Position numbers and translations under genes: made by a program. DNA of 64,000 nt. Origin: Actomonas aquatica. GTDB taxonomy: Bacteria; Verrucomicrobiota; Verrucomicrobiia; Opitutales; Opitutaceae. The notes under the pieces were generated by a model, which was given only the letters and a program-made list of their open reading frames with translations, was not told where the DNA came from and made no database searches. The first letter of the stretch is position 1. Each line of letters starts with the position of its first letter. Shown here in pieces: positions 36,495 through 47,501 of the stretch. The stretch lies in NCBI RefSeq assembly GCF_019679435.2, contig NZ_CP139781.1, forward strand, positions 1,860,001 through 1,924,000. The letters are read 5' to 3'.

Positions 36495-37762
36495 TCAGAT
36501 CATGGCGATCGCTTCCATCTCCACCAGGAGATCGTCGCGGCACACGTCGGCTTTCACCGGCACGAAAGGGATGTCCGGCACCTGCAGCAGTCGGCAGACG
36601 CGTTGCCAAGCGGCCCACGTTTCCTCGGTTTTGCAGAACAACGTCGCCGAGGTGATGTTGCGCAGCGATCCGCCTTCATCCTCCAAAATGGCCGCGATGC
36701 ACATGAGCGTCTCCAAGCACTGCAACTCAGGGTCATCGATGTGCACACTGTCGCCCGCCGGATTGATACTGGCCGTGCCAGAGATGTGCACCGTGCGCCG
36801 CCCTTCGATTTCGATACGCATGCCCCGCGAGAACGCCGAGCCATAGTTGAACGACTGCTCCTGCCGCGAGCTGCGTTGAATCGCAGTGGCCACCGGCTCC
36901 GTCACGCCCGTATCGCCGCGCTCCTCGACCGCCAGCACGTCCATCATGCAGGCCTCGTCGGCGCAATGACATTGAATCCCGGTGCTGGCCGGATACGGCA
37001 ACCCATCCGGCCCCCCGAAGCCCGCCGGCCGATAGTAGGAGGTGCGCACGCGGTTGAAGTCGTCATACCACTCCAACAGCTGACCCATGTAGATCCAGGT
37101 GCGCACCACTTGGGCGTATCCAAATCCTTGTGACTTCAGCGCGATCTCGGCATTGGCAAACATGGCTTCGGTCTGCGCCGGCTCGTCCCCCACCAGCGAG
37201 CCATCCTCGCGTGTGCCGCGCACAAACGGCAGGTGCAACATCCGGAAGCCGGGCGCCTCCCAAAGGCGGGCGTAACCCACGCCGGGCGTCTCGACCGTCG
37301 TCACTTCCACGCCGCGCACCCGCGGCACGACGCCCCAGATCTGTTGGCCGACCACGGCACAGTTGCCCAGCGGCAGCCCTTCGAGCCAGGTGGGGATCGC
37401 TCGCACGTCGAGTTCGTGATGGCGAAAGATCTCATCGCGCAGCGCCAACACCGGGGTGCGCACCTCCGACCGGCCGTAAATCTTTTCGGAGATCGGTTGG
37501 ATTCGATGCTCCGTCAGATAATCCGCCACCACCCGCAACATCGCCCGGGCGCCCTCCACCGTATCGGTGTGCTCCTCCACCAGCGCAGTCACATGGTATT
37601 CGTAGAAGGAGGGCCGTTCGGTGCAGCGCACCTCCAAACGGCAGCCGTCAATCTGGTCCGTTGTCGCCAGGGTGGCTGCAGCGGCGGGTTGGGCGGTGGT
37701 CAAACAACTGACGCGGGAGTCTCGGTCGGTGGGGTGAACAGGGGTAGTTGCAGAGGTGGTGT

Positions 37763-37766
<4 letters not shown>
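36495..37766 (-). CDS. RidA/FkbO-like (chorismatase-fold) protein, last gene of cytochrome operon
   Basis: A 423-residue protein with an N-terminal FkbO/Hyg5-like half and a C-terminal YjgF/RidA half. The RidA signature is intact near the C-terminus (KADVCRDDLLVEMEAIA, with the ligand-binding Arg), and WIYMGQLLEWYDDFNRVR lies in the middle. Relatives include chorismatases and imine deaminases; which activity applies is open. No signal peptide is seen, so it is cytoplasmic, unlike the rest of the operon. ATG 37766 overlaps the upstream stop by 4 bases (ATGA), indicating translational coupling. Confidence 0.78.
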
Positions 37767-38849
<1,083 letters not shown>

Positions 38850-38866
<17 letters not shown>

Positions 38867-39836
38867 AACGAAATCCGAGGGTGAAGTGCCGGAACTCCGG
38901 CTCGTGATGAAACCGCACCGTGCAGCGCACGTTGCTGGCCATGTTGTTGGAGCCACCGCCGCGCACCGCACGCGTCTCGCCCTTGGCCGGACCGGTGGGG
39001 TTGCGGGTGGCGCCGTGTTCGCCGATGTCAGCCTGATACCAATCGGCGCACCATTCGGCGGCGTTGCCCGCCATGTCTTCGCAGCCGTAGGGACTGCGAC
39101 CAGCCGGGAAGCTGCCCACGGGCGCCGGGTAAATGAATCCGTCCTTCTCGCGCCCTTTCGCATTCACGTCGGCCCCAAGCTTCTCACCGCCGATATTGGC
39201 CATGCCCCAGTCCCAGCGATTGCCCCAGGGCCAACGCCGTTCATCGGTGCCGCGAGCCGCGAGTTCCCACTCCGCTTCGGTCGGCAGGCGTTTGCCCGCC
39301 CATGCGGCGTAGGCGTAGGCATCCCACCAATCCACGCCCACGACCGGCTTGTCGTCCGCGCCAAAGGTGTCTGCCGAGCCATACTGCGCGAGCGGACGAT
39401 ACGCTTCGTCGCGCAGCAGCGGATTAAAGTCCTGCCAGTAGCGCGGCGTGTGATCTTTGTCGGCCGGTTCGTCGGCCGCGCAGTAACGGTGATCGTTGGT
39501 GCGGCGGATCCACTCGAGGAAGCGACGGTATTGCGCGTTGGTCACCTCGTGCTGATCGATCGCAAACGCATCCACCCGCACCTGTCGCGCCGGTCGTTCG
39601 TCGGCGTGCGACCACGCCGCTTCGGCACGCGCCGCCAAGACCTGCGGCGGATGCAAGGGCCGCCCCTCCGCCGGAATGGCGGTGTGATCCGGATGCCGCT
39701 CGTCGGTGCCCATCGTAAAGGTTGTCGCCGGGATCTCCACCATCGGCGCGTCGTCGCGCGGGCCATCCGTGCCCGTAGCGGCACCGGCAAAACTCAGGCT
39801 GCCCACGCAGCAGAAAAGGATCAGGCCGCGTTTCAT
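38850..39836 (-). CDS. Exported FGE/SUMF1-fold protein, copy 1
   Basis: A 328-residue secreted FGE-fold protein. A signal peptide (LILFCCVGSLSFAGA) ends near residue 19. Fold markers: MVEIPATTFTMGTDERHPDH, FAIDQHEVTNAQYRRFL, AGKRLPTEAEWELAARG, CEDMAGNAAEWCADWY, AVRGGGSNN and LGFRCAQD. As in its neighbour, the FGE catalytic Cys pair is absent. The two copies share the scaffold but diverge in the central insert, so they likely act on different partners or as a heterodimer. ATG 39836 overlaps the upstream stop (ATGA). Confidence 0.85.
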
Positions 39837-42800
39837 TGGATGGAGAGCAGGTAGTTCACGAGGTCGTCGATTTGCGTCGCGGTGAGGTGGGAGGTGCCAC
39901 CGTGGGTGTCGCTCCCGATGCGCCCGCCCGTATCGAGGTGCGTTTTGTTTTTATCGTTCCGCGCTTTGACGAAATAGGTCTCGTTGAAGCCCACCTCGCG
40001 GCGATGCGGACGCTCCGGTTCACCACCCATCAACGGTTCGTATTTAAAGCGGCGCAGGTGAGTCTGGCCCGGCACCGAAACAACTTCACGCACCGTGCGT
40101 GCGATGCCGTTGTGCAGGAAGACCGGCGGACGATCCCACATGCCGCGCAGACCGAAAGGAGTGTAGTGCACCTGCTCGTCTTCCGAGCGCCCCGGATCCC
40201 AAGGCTCAAGATCACGAATGATCCCCGCCAACGCATCCAGTCGCTCCATGCTCAAGAGCGTAAACGATCCATCCCGCACACTCATCGTCACCTGCGGCGG
40301 CACCACTTGGCGCGGATTGTTGGGCATGTCCTTCTTCGCAAAATGCGGCGCCGGGTGACAGGACGCACAACCCGTCTGGGCTTCATTAAACAACGCCCGC
40401 CCGCGCAACACCGAGGCATTCTCCTGATCAAAGGGCACCGGCATCAGGCGCGGTTCGTTGGCCTGCCATTCGCCCACAAAGCGCTGGAAATCACGGAGCA
40501 CAAAACTCTTCCCCATCGTGCGCAGCGTCGCCTCGCGGAAGAACGCGTTGCGCCGCTCTTCGATGCCCGCCTCGCTCGTCGCCTGAGAGTTCATCTTCGA
40601 CTGCACGTCGGCGATCGCGTGCAGAGGCTCGTGGGCCTCGATCGCCCGGTAGTCGCCCGCTGGCGTCACTCCGCGGAAGTCGTCCGCCGGGCAATGCTCC
40701 ATCAGCATCGAACGCGGATCATACACCGAGAGCGTGCCTTCGAAGAAAAACGGCTGCAGGCCCCAAAGGCCGCGCTGTTGCGGCACCATCATGGTGGTGC
40801 CTTCGATCAACTGCCCCACCCGATCCTCGCCCGACAGGTATTCCTGCCCCACCACCTGGCTCACGCCCCACGGCCGCCCGTCCCCGGTTTCCTGGAAGTG
40901 GCAACTCACACAGGCGCTGTCATGGTCCGAGGAGAACATCGAGTTGTGCACCAGCAGTTCTCCGCGTTCCGCGTCGGTGGCCGGCACGGGCAGCTGCAGC
41001 ACCGAGGGATCAACCACGACTTCGGTCGATGGCTCGGTCTGGTAGCCGGCACCTTGCCGCCAGCGCACATCGGTATCGATGAGCGACATGGTGCCACCCA
41101 GGAAGTTGGCGGTAAACAGCCGCCCCGACGTTGGGGTATTCGTCGGGGCGACCGCCAGGCCACAGGGCTCAAACCCGGTGGCAAAAACCCGCGTCGGCGT
41201 CAGCACATTGCTGGGGTCACTCGCCGTCGGCTCGATGCGTAACTCCTGCACCTGATTGCTGCCCTGCATGCAGACGTAAAGCCGGTCGTCCTGCTTGACC
41301 AAACGCAGCGGCAACGCACCGACCACGCGCATGAGGTCCGGCGGGATGTCACCCTTCACGTCGCCGTAGAGCGACTCCGCCGTGTCGGAGGTGTAGCGCA
41401 CCCAACCGCGATGCGATTCGTAGCGGTTGGCTTTGAGCAAATAGGTCAGGCCGTCGGTCGGCGGCGTCTCCGGTATCGACAGCGCGGATACGTCGATCGC
41501 CACAAGATCGTTCTGAATATCGCGGAACTTGATGCCCGCCGTGCCATCGATCGCGTCATACGGTCCGAGAATCTCCTGTTGGTCCTTGGGCAACACCTCT
41601 GCGGTGTCGACGTCGCGATGCACGCTGAATTGCGCCGCCACCGCCGTCTCATCCCAAGTCTCCGAACCCCACGGGTCGCGCTCCTTGCTCACGCCGAAGC
41701 CCACGCCCATCGTCGCCACCAGCAGCCAGTCGTGGCCGTTCTCCGGCGCACGATGCACCACCAGGTCGGCTACCGCGTTCTGCACGTAGATCGCGCCCAC
41801 TTCACAGCCGAGCTTCAGATCGATGATCGAGATATCCTGCGTGCCGGTGTTGCCGACGTAGAGGTAGCGCCCCTCCGATCCCAGCGCCAGCGCCATAGGC
41901 TTGCTCCCCGGGTTGCCCACCGGGATGCCGGGACCGGGCCGGGTCTCATTCACCCACGTCGCGAGCTTTTGGTAGTCGGCGTCATTCGTCGCATCGGGAA
42001 ACACCACGGTCTGCCCGGCATGACTGCGGAAGTAAGGCAGGATGTCGGCGTATCCACCATCTCGCGACCGCGTGACCGCGCGCAGCAAGCGGCTCTCCTC
42101 CGCCTGCCCGGGCACCAAGTGCTCCAGCGCGGTGGCAAAGCTGGCCGACAGATCCGCTCCCGCCACAAACCCACCGCGGTATTCATCGTGGCAACCGATG
42201 GTGCCGCAGTGCGCCTGCAGCACCGGCCCCACGCCTTCGGGCGCGATGTAGGCCGCTTCGTCAAAGCCGCCGAGCACGCGCTGTTGCCCGCGGAAAATCG
42301 GCTCGGCCCCGCCCTGCCCCGGTTCGACCGTAACGTCCACCAGCAGCACCTGCTCCAGATAACGATTGGACACGTAGGCGATGCCGCCGTCGGCGTTAAA
42401 GACCAGGTCCTGACAATAGAAGTCCAGCGGGATCTCCGCGCACACCACGTCGCGCGCCGTATCGATCACACTGGCGAAATTCGAAAAGCGATTCAGCACC
42501 ACGAGGAAGCGTCCATCCGGGTGCAGCTCCATCCGCGACGGACCCGTGCCGGGCTCGTCGCCACTGCCGGGCAGCGCCAAGGTGATGCGGCGCAGCACCT
42601 GTCCCGTCTGGGCGTCACATACGATCACTTCGTGGCCGGGATTCGCCTCCGAGCCGAGCAGGCTCAGATAGGTCTTGGTGCCATCGGCCGAAACCAACAC
42701 ATCGTAGGGATGATCGCGCAACGGCCGGGGTTCCGGCGCGGGATTGGGGTTGGTCACCGGGGTGAGGTTTTCACGTTTCCACGTTTCGCCGTAGGCCCAT

Positions 42801-43030
42801 TGCCGACTGGTCAACATGCCGAAGCGCGACACCGGCCGGCCCTTCACCTGCCCCGCCTCATCGGTCGGCGTGTAGCTCACCTGCTGGCGACCGTATTGGG
42901 CGGGCGGCGTCGGCGTGTTGTGGAAGGGAGCAGCGGCAAACACGGCTGCTGCTCCCAAGGACACAACTACAAACCAACGACCAGAACGGCCGCGGGAAAA
43001 CCAAGAGGAATGAAAACGAGTTGAGCTCAC
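39833..43030 (-). CDS. Large exported beta-propeller/multiheme cytochrome c protein
   Basis: A 1065-residue exported protein. A signal peptide (FVVVSLGAAAVFAAAP) precedes YVTN-type propeller blades (DVLVSADGTKTYLSLLG, VIDTARDVVCAEIPLDF, IAYVSNRYLEQVLLVD). A planctomycete-type cytochrome domain with an unusual CX4CH motif (Cys275-His281, CGTIGCH) is inserted at about 260-370. More blades follow. The C-terminal third resembles cytochrome c peroxidase/MauG with CVSCH at 707-711 and CASCH at 888-892. It probably transfers electrons or oxidises a substrate in the periplasm. The GTG start overlaps the upstream stop by four bases. Confidence 0.82.
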   Translation of the reverse strand: MSSTRFHSSWFSRGRSGRWFVVVSLGAAAVFAAAPFHNTPTPPAQYGRQQVSYTPTDEAGQVKGRPVSRFGMLTSRQWAYGETWKRENLTPVTNPNPAPEPRPLRDHPYDVLVSADGTKTYLSLLGSEANPGHEVIVCDAQTGQVLRRITLALPGSGDEPGTGPSRMELHPDGRFLVVLNRFSNFASVIDTARDVVCAEIPLDFYCQDLVFNADGGIAYVSNRYLEQVLLVDVTVEPGQGGAEPIFRGQQRVLGGFDEAAYIAPEGVGPVLQAHCGTIGCHDEYRGGFVAGADLSASFATALEHLVPGQAEESRLLRAVTRSRDGGYADILPYFRSHAGQTVVFPDATNDADYQKLATWVNETRPGPGIPVGNPGSKPMALALGSEGRYLYVGNTGTQDISIIDLKLGCEVGAIYVQNAVADLVVHRAPENGHDWLLVATMGVGFGVSKERDPWGSETWDETAVAAQFSVHRDVDTAEVLPKDQQEILGPYDAIDGTAGIKFRDIQNDLVAIDVSALSIPETPPTDGLTYLLKANRYESHRGWVRYTSDTAESLYGDVKGDIPPDLMRVVGALPLRLVKQDDRLYVCMQGSNQVQELRIEPTASDPSNVLTPTRVFATGFEPCGLAVAPTNTPTSGRLFTANFLGGTMSLIDTDVRWRQGAGYQTEPSTEVVVDPSVLQLPVPATDAERGELLVHNSMFSSDHDSACVSCHFQETGDGRPWGVSQVVGQEYLSGEDRVGQLIEGTTMMVPQQRGLWGLQPFFFEGTLSVYDPRSMLMEHCPADDFRGVTPAGDYRAIEAHEPLHAIADVQSKMNSQATSEAGIEERRNAFFREATLRTMGKSFVLRDFQRFVGEWQANEPRLMPVPFDQENASVLRGRALFNEAQTGCASCHPAPHFAKKDMPNNPRQVVPPQVTMSVRDGSFTLLSMERLDALAGIIRDLEPWDPGRSEDEQVHYTPFGLRGMWDRPPVFLHNGIARTVREVVSVPGQTHLRRFKYEPLMGGEPERPHRREVGFNETYFVKARNDKNKTHLDTGGRIGSDTHGGTSHLTATQIDDLVNYLLSIQ

Positions 43031-44814
43031 AGGGTGCGCAGGTAGGCGACGAGCGCCGCGAGTTCAGCGGACGAGAGACCGCGGGTGCGGCCATGCACAT
43101 CGTCCGGATTGTGATCGGTGAAAATGGCTTCGAGCGTCATCGCCCGCCCGTCGTGCAACCACGGGCCATTGCGATACACGTTGCGCAGCGAGGGCGTATC
43201 AAAACGCGCGCGGAAATCGTCGACCGTTTTGAAACCGAGGTCGTGCAACTTCTGATCGGTGAAGCGCGGCGCCGGGTGGCAGATGTCGCAGCCCGCCGCG
43301 AGGAAGATGAGCCGCCCGCGCTCGATCAACTCCGGCGATTGCCGCCGCTGGTAGGGATTGGGCACGTGTTCCGGCGAGCCGAAGTAGGTTTCCAGCGCGT
43401 CCTGCCGATCCTGATCGGCCACAAACCCCTCAAAGCGTTGGCCGCCCGCGATGCCATCGAAGAGGCTCGCCCGCACCGCCCCCCACATGGCCGGTGCGGT
43501 ATCGTGACCGTTGATCAGATCCTTGGCGCTCTTGGGATTGCCCAGGCCGTCGTTGGCAAGGTCCCAGTTGAGCCCGTCGACCGTGCCGTCCTCCTGGTGG
43601 CAGCTCACGCAGCTGAACCAATTTTGGTAACACATGCGCGCGTCGCAGGAGAGCAGTTCCCCCTGCCGCCACAACGACATCTCCACCGGATCATGCAGCG
43701 GAATGCTTTCTTTCACCGTGCCGCAGTTCGCATCAAGCACCGCCACCGCATCGCTGAAATAATGGGCCACCCACAGCTCCCCGCGGGCTTCATCGAGCGC
43801 CACGCTGCGCGGACCGAGGCCACCGGAAGACACGCGTCGGGCGATGCCCAGCTGCTCCACGATCTCCACGTTTTCCTGCAGCCGCCGCACGTCATCCGCG
43901 GTCTGCGCCGTGGCGGCGAGTTCCAAGGCCTTCGCCACATCGACGATCGCGATCTCATGGATGCCCGCCAGACTCACGTAGAGCCACCGGTTGTCGGCCG
44001 AGAGGACTAAACCCGTCGGGTTGGCCGCGCCCTGCAGGAGATGGTCGAGCAGGAGCGTCACCCGATGGCCGGGCTGCTCCAGGTCCATGATCGTAAAGCC
44101 ATTGGAGTGAATCCACCCGCGCTCGATCTGCAGCGTGGGCATCTCGTCGTGCGACACTAAGTTGGCGACAAAAGCCCAGCGGCCGTCGCTCGAGGTCACC
44201 ACCTCGCGCAGCATCGAACAGCGGCCAAGATCGCGTTGCTCCGCCACCCGGCCCGTCGCCGCCTCCACGATGGTGAGCGTGCGCCCGAGGTTGTTGCTCA
44301 CCAACACCCGCGCACCATCCGGCGTGGTCGTCACGTAGCGCGGCTGATTGCGCACCGGCGTCTCCCACTGTATCCGTCCACACCCTACATCGATCGCCCG
44401 CACCCGATCTTCGGACGCATCCACCACGTAAAGCGTCGCACCATCCGGCGAGAGGGCCACGCCGTTCGGAGTGCCCCCCGCATCCCAGCGCGCGCTCACC
44501 TTGCCCGCGGCAACGTCCACCACATCGATGGTGCCGTCCCACGCGCAGGAAACGTAGAGCTGACGGCCGTCGGCGGAGAAACGGGCGTGGTTGGGTCGCT
44601 GCCCCACCGGCACCTGCCGCAGCACCGCGTGCGTGGTGGCATCGATAAAACTCACCGAGTCGCTGGTGGCGTTCACCACCGCCACCAAGGCGCCATCCGG
44701 CGAAAGGCACAGCGCCTGCGGCGACGCATGCACCGGCGCGGCGGGGCGGTCCGCGCGCAGCGCGCCCGTCACCAGGCAGGCGCAAAGTATCCAAAATCTC
44801 ACCACACGCGTCAT
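43027..44814 (-). CDS. Exported YVTN propeller fused to diheme cytochrome c peroxidase-like domain
   Basis: A 595-residue protein. A signal peptide (WILCACLVTGALRA) is followed by YVTN/NHL blades over about 25-370 (ALCLSPDGALVAVVNATSDS, ARFSADGRQLYVSCAWDG, GVALSPDGATLYVVDAS). The C-terminal part holds two c-type heme sites, CVSCH at 402-406 and CDICH at 509-513, in the arrangement of MauG-like diheme proteins, with a late HDGRAMTLEAIF motif typical of that class. It is a shorter relative of the next gene. ATG 44814 overlaps the upstream stop (ATGA). The frame upstream of this ATG is a shadow. Confidence 0.85.
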   Translation of the reverse strand: MTRVVRFWILCACLVTGALRADRPAAPVHASPQALCLSPDGALVAVVNATSDSVSFIDATTHAVLRQVPVGQRPNHARFSADGRQLYVSCAWDGTIDVVDVAAGKVSARWDAGGTPNGVALSPDGATLYVVDASEDRVRAIDVGCGRIQWETPVRNQPRYVTTTPDGARVLVSNNLGRTLTIVEAATGRVAEQRDLGRCSMLREVVTSSDGRWAFVANLVSHDEMPTLQIERGWIHSNGFTIMDLEQPGHRVTLLLDHLLQGAANPTGLVLSADNRWLYVSLAGIHEIAIVDVAKALELAATAQTADDVRRLQENVEIVEQLGIARRVSSGGLGPRSVALDEARGELWVAHYFSDAVAVLDANCGTVKESIPLHDPVEMSLWRQGELLSCDARMCYQNWFSCVSCHQEDGTVDGLNWDLANDGLGNPKSAKDLINGHDTAPAMWGAVRASLFDGIAGGQRFEGFVADQDRQDALETYFGSPEHVPNPYQRRQSPELIERGRLIFLAAGCDICHPAPRFTDQKLHDLGFKTVDDFRARFDTPSLRNVYRNGPWLHDGRAMTLEAIFTDHNPDDVHGRTRGLSSAELAALVAYLRTL

Positions 44815-45662
44815 TGCTGCCCTCCGATCACACCGAGGATTTTGTGCAACTCGGCCGGTGCAGCCTCCCGCCCCACCGTCGACTCGTTGCGCAGCCAACT
44901 CAGGTAGGCCGTGATTTGATTGAGCTCCAGATCGCTGATGTGCGCCCGGTAGGCCGGCATCTGGATGACTTGGCCGTCGAGGAAGTAGCGGGCGACCCGA
45001 TTTTGATTCAGTCGCGCCACTCGGCCATCGAGGGTCCACTCGCGAAACTCCGCTTCGTCGCGCACCAAGTGGGCGTAGTCACTGCCGTCCCACGCCGGGA
45101 TGTAACCTTTGAGGCTGCCCGGATTGGGCGTGCCACCGATGCCCGCCGGACCATGGCAGTCGAAGCAGCCGAGCCGCTGCGCCGCCATCCGGCCTTCGTA
45201 AACATCATCGCTCATCGCCAAGCCGAAGCCCGAGATGACTTGCAGGTAGGCCAATAGATCCGCGCGGTCCTGCGCGCTCAGCCGATCGCGATAGGCCGGC
45301 ATCGGCACAGTTGGATTCTCCGGCAGGATACCGTCCAACGCGACCAGACGCGCCGGACGTCCGTCATCGATCCACTCGGCCATTTCCGCCTCGTCGAGAC
45401 AGAGTGCGGCCATCGTCGGCCCATCCCAGCCCGGCACCTCACCGCTGCGCGAGCCCGGGTTGGCTTTGCCGCCGATCCCATCCACGCCGTGACAGGCAAA
45501 ACACCCCTGCGCTTCCGCAACCCGCCGACCTCGCAACGCGGGCGTTGATTCGGGCTGGCGGAACCACCACAGGAAACCGACCGCACCGGCTGCCACCAGG
45601 GCGAGGGATGCGACTACAAGTTTCCGTAAGGACCACCGGGTCCTGCTCAAGGGGTATGACAT
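44811..45662 (-). CDS. Membrane-anchored tandem diheme cytochrome c
   Basis: A 283-residue protein with an N-terminal anchor (LVVASLALVAAGAVGFLWWF, about 15-34) and two homologous cytochrome c domains in tandem. Each has GCFxCHGxxGIGG, NPGSxxGxxPxWDG, DEAEfxEW, DGRxARL and an axial-ligand-type MPAYR. The internal repeat is obvious by eye. It probably feeds electrons between the membrane and the two large multiheme proteins encoded downstream. It is the first gene of the six-gene operon; the promoter should lie in the AT-rich stretch near 45827-45855. ATG 45662 was chosen; GTG 45797 would add 45 residues. Confidence 0.85.
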   Translation of the reverse strand: MSYPLSRTRWSLRKLVVASLALVAAGAVGFLWWFRQPESTPALRGRRVAEAQGCFACHGVDGIGGKANPGSRSGEVPGWDGPTMAALCLDEAEMAEWIDDGRPARLVALDGILPENPTVPMPAYRDRLSAQDRADLLAYLQVISGFGLAMSDDVYEGRMAAQRLGCFDCHGPAGIGGTPNPGSLKGYIPAWDGSDYAHLVRDEAEFREWTLDGRVARLNQNRVARYFLDGQVIQMPAYRAHISDLELNQITAYLSWLRNESTVGREAAPAELHKILGVIGGQQ

Positions 45663-45885
45663 GGGGTTTGCTTGGGGCTGGCCTTCGCCATCTCCGCTTA
45701 CCCACGAAACGTATCCGCAGGGGCTTCGGCGACGAACGACGGGGCGCTTGTTGCCGGGCCCCGTCGGCCCTCGCCACCCGATAGTGGTAAATCGCACCTA
45801 ATGTGGCGCGAGTTGCCATGAAGATGAACTTATCTATTAAGCAACCGAACAATCAGCTCCGCCGTCCGCCGACAGGGGCCGCGCG

Positions 45886-47280
45886 TCAGAAAATCGCCGA
45901 CAGAATCAGCACCTCCGCGAGACCCAACAACGACACCGCGGTAAGCACCACCGTCCAGCTCTTGAGCGTCGTGCGTTCGTCCCAGCCACACATGCGGCTC
46001 ACCAGCCAGAAGCCCGAATCATTGGCCCACGAGAGCACCACGCTGCCGTAGCCGATCGCCAAAAACACGAAGAGGGGATTTACACCCCACCCCGCTTCAC
46101 CGGCGGCCGCCGTGAGCATGCCGGTCGACGTGATCATCGCCACGGTGGCCGACCCCTGCGCCACGCGCAGCACGGCGGCCAACAGCCACCCCAGCAGCAC
46201 GAAGTTCAATTCCCGCCCAGCCGCCAACGTGGTCACGGCCTCGCCGATTCCCGCATCTCGCAACATCGCGCCAAACGCGCCGCCCGCCGCCGTGATCAAA
46301 ATGATCGGCCCGGCCAATTCCAGCGGCCGGCCCAACAAGGTGTGCAACGACTCCGCCCGCCCACGCTCGCTACGCAGGGCCAAGGCCAACGCCGCCACCG
46401 TGCCCACGCCGAGCGCGACGTGTTTGTCTCCCACCAACTGCAGCCACATCGGCAGATCCCCGCTCAACACCAGGCCCGCCACCGAAGCCCCTCCGATCAT
46501 AGCCAGCGGCAGGGTCACCGGCGCCAGCGATCCCCACAGTCCCGGCAAGGGGCGCCCGGCCATGGCTTCGTCTTCCGCCGCCAGCTTGGGTTGCGGCACG
46601 ATCACCCGTTTACCCAGCCAACGCGCCAACATCAGCGTGCCCGCTGCCGGCACCACCGCACAAGCGAGCCCACCGCCGATCGCCACCGCCATGCTCAGAC
46701 CCAGCTCCTCTGCCACCAACAGCGGCCCCGGCGTCGGCGGCACCGTGCTGTGCGCGATCACTGCGCCCGCGCACAGCGCCATCACGTAAAACAAGTAGTC
46801 CTTGCCCGTGCGCACCGCCAACACCCGCGCCAGCGGCAGCAGCAAGAGGAAGACCGTGTCAAAAAACACCGGGATCGCGAGCACCAGGCCTGAGAGCAGC
46901 AGCGCCACGCCCGCTCGTTTCTCCCCCCACAGGCGCAGCAGCGCGTTCACCACCCGCTCCGCGCCGCCACTCACGGTGAGGCACTCGCCAATCACCGCCG
47001 CCATCGCAATGATCACCGCGATGCCGCCCGCCGAACGCCCCAGCGCCGCCGTGGCATGCCCGATCGCATCGATCGGCGTGAGCTCGCTCCAGCCGCCCCA
47101 CGCCGTCACCAAGCCCACCGCCACCGCCGCGCCCATCAGCGCGAAAAACGGATGCATGCGCCAGCGTGCGATGCCCAGCACCACAAACGCCACGCCCACG
47201 CCGAGCGCGATCATCGGTCCGGCCACCGGAGCCGCCGCGCCCGCGCCCGTCGCCGCGGCGATCACCGCTACGGCGATCAT
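45886..47280 (-). CDS. GntP-family gluconate/organic acid permease
   Basis: A 464-residue integral membrane protein with about 12-14 hydrophobic segments. GntP markers include VFFDTVFLLLLPLAR, IAHSTVPPTPGPLLVAEELG and the C-terminal SWANDSGFWLVSRMCG. It should import gluconate, a related sugar acid or glycerate by proton symport. The start is well placed: GGAGG lies six bases before ATG 47280. That start overlaps the stop of a 35-codon upstream frame. No sugar-acid kinase or dehydratase is adjacent. Confidence 0.9.
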   Translation of the reverse strand: MIAVAVIAAATGAGAAAPVAGPMIALGVGVAFVVLGIARWRMHPFFALMGAAVAVGLVTAWGGWSELTPIDAIGHATAALGRSAGGIAVIIAMAAVIGECLTVSGGAERVVNALLRLWGEKRAGVALLLSGLVLAIPVFFDTVFLLLLPLARVLAVRTGKDYLFYVMALCAGAVIAHSTVPPTPGPLLVAEELGLSMAVAIGGGLACAVVPAAGTLMLARWLGKRVIVPQPKLAAEDEAMAGRPLPGLWGSLAPVTLPLAMIGGASVAGLVLSGDLPMWLQLVGDKHVALGVGTVAALALALRSERGRAESLHTLLGRPLELAGPIILITAAGGAFGAMLRDAGIGEAVTTLAAGRELNFVLLGWLLAAVLRVAQGSATVAMITSTGMLTAAAGEAGWGVNPLFVFLAIGYGSVVLSWANDSGFWLVSRMCGWDERTTLKSWTVVLTAVSLLGLAEVLILSAIF

Positions 47281-47384
47281 ACCGCCACCTCCGCGCCATG
47301 CCCCACCATCGCGGCGTGGATAAAGTTCAACGAGCGCGACGCCACGACAGGCGCCGCCGATTCAAAACGGGGCAAAAGCATCAT
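47277..47384 (-). CDS. Possible 35-residue leader peptide before gntP-like gene
   Basis: A short frame starts at ATG 47384 (or 47381) and ends in TGA overlapping the permease start (ATGA). The peptide begins MMLLPRFESAAPVV and has no recognisable motif. The arrangement fits a coupled leader peptide or the relic of a longer gene, but an ORF of this length can occur by chance. Confidence 0.25.
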   Translation of the reverse strand: MMLLPRFESAAPVVASRSLNFIHAAMVGHGAEVAV

Positions 47385-47501
47385 AGGGGCTGGGGAGGGG
47401 TAAGCAGCCCCCAAGCCCTAGGGGCTCTCGCCGACCGGGGCCAAGCCGTTTACGCGTGGCCGCGATCGAGTCTGCGGAACGTTGATCGACCGCGGTGTCC
47501 G

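Noticed and set aside
38867..39163. N-terminal extension of the second FGE-fold gene
   Set aside because: Overlaps the upstream FGE-fold gene in another frame and has shadow-like sequence; the GTG at 38866 opens a proper signal peptide.
39836..43024. Long plus-strand frames (468 and 537 codons)
   Set aside because: Arg/His-rich shadows of the 1065-residue cytochrome gene, which has heme motifs and a signal peptide.
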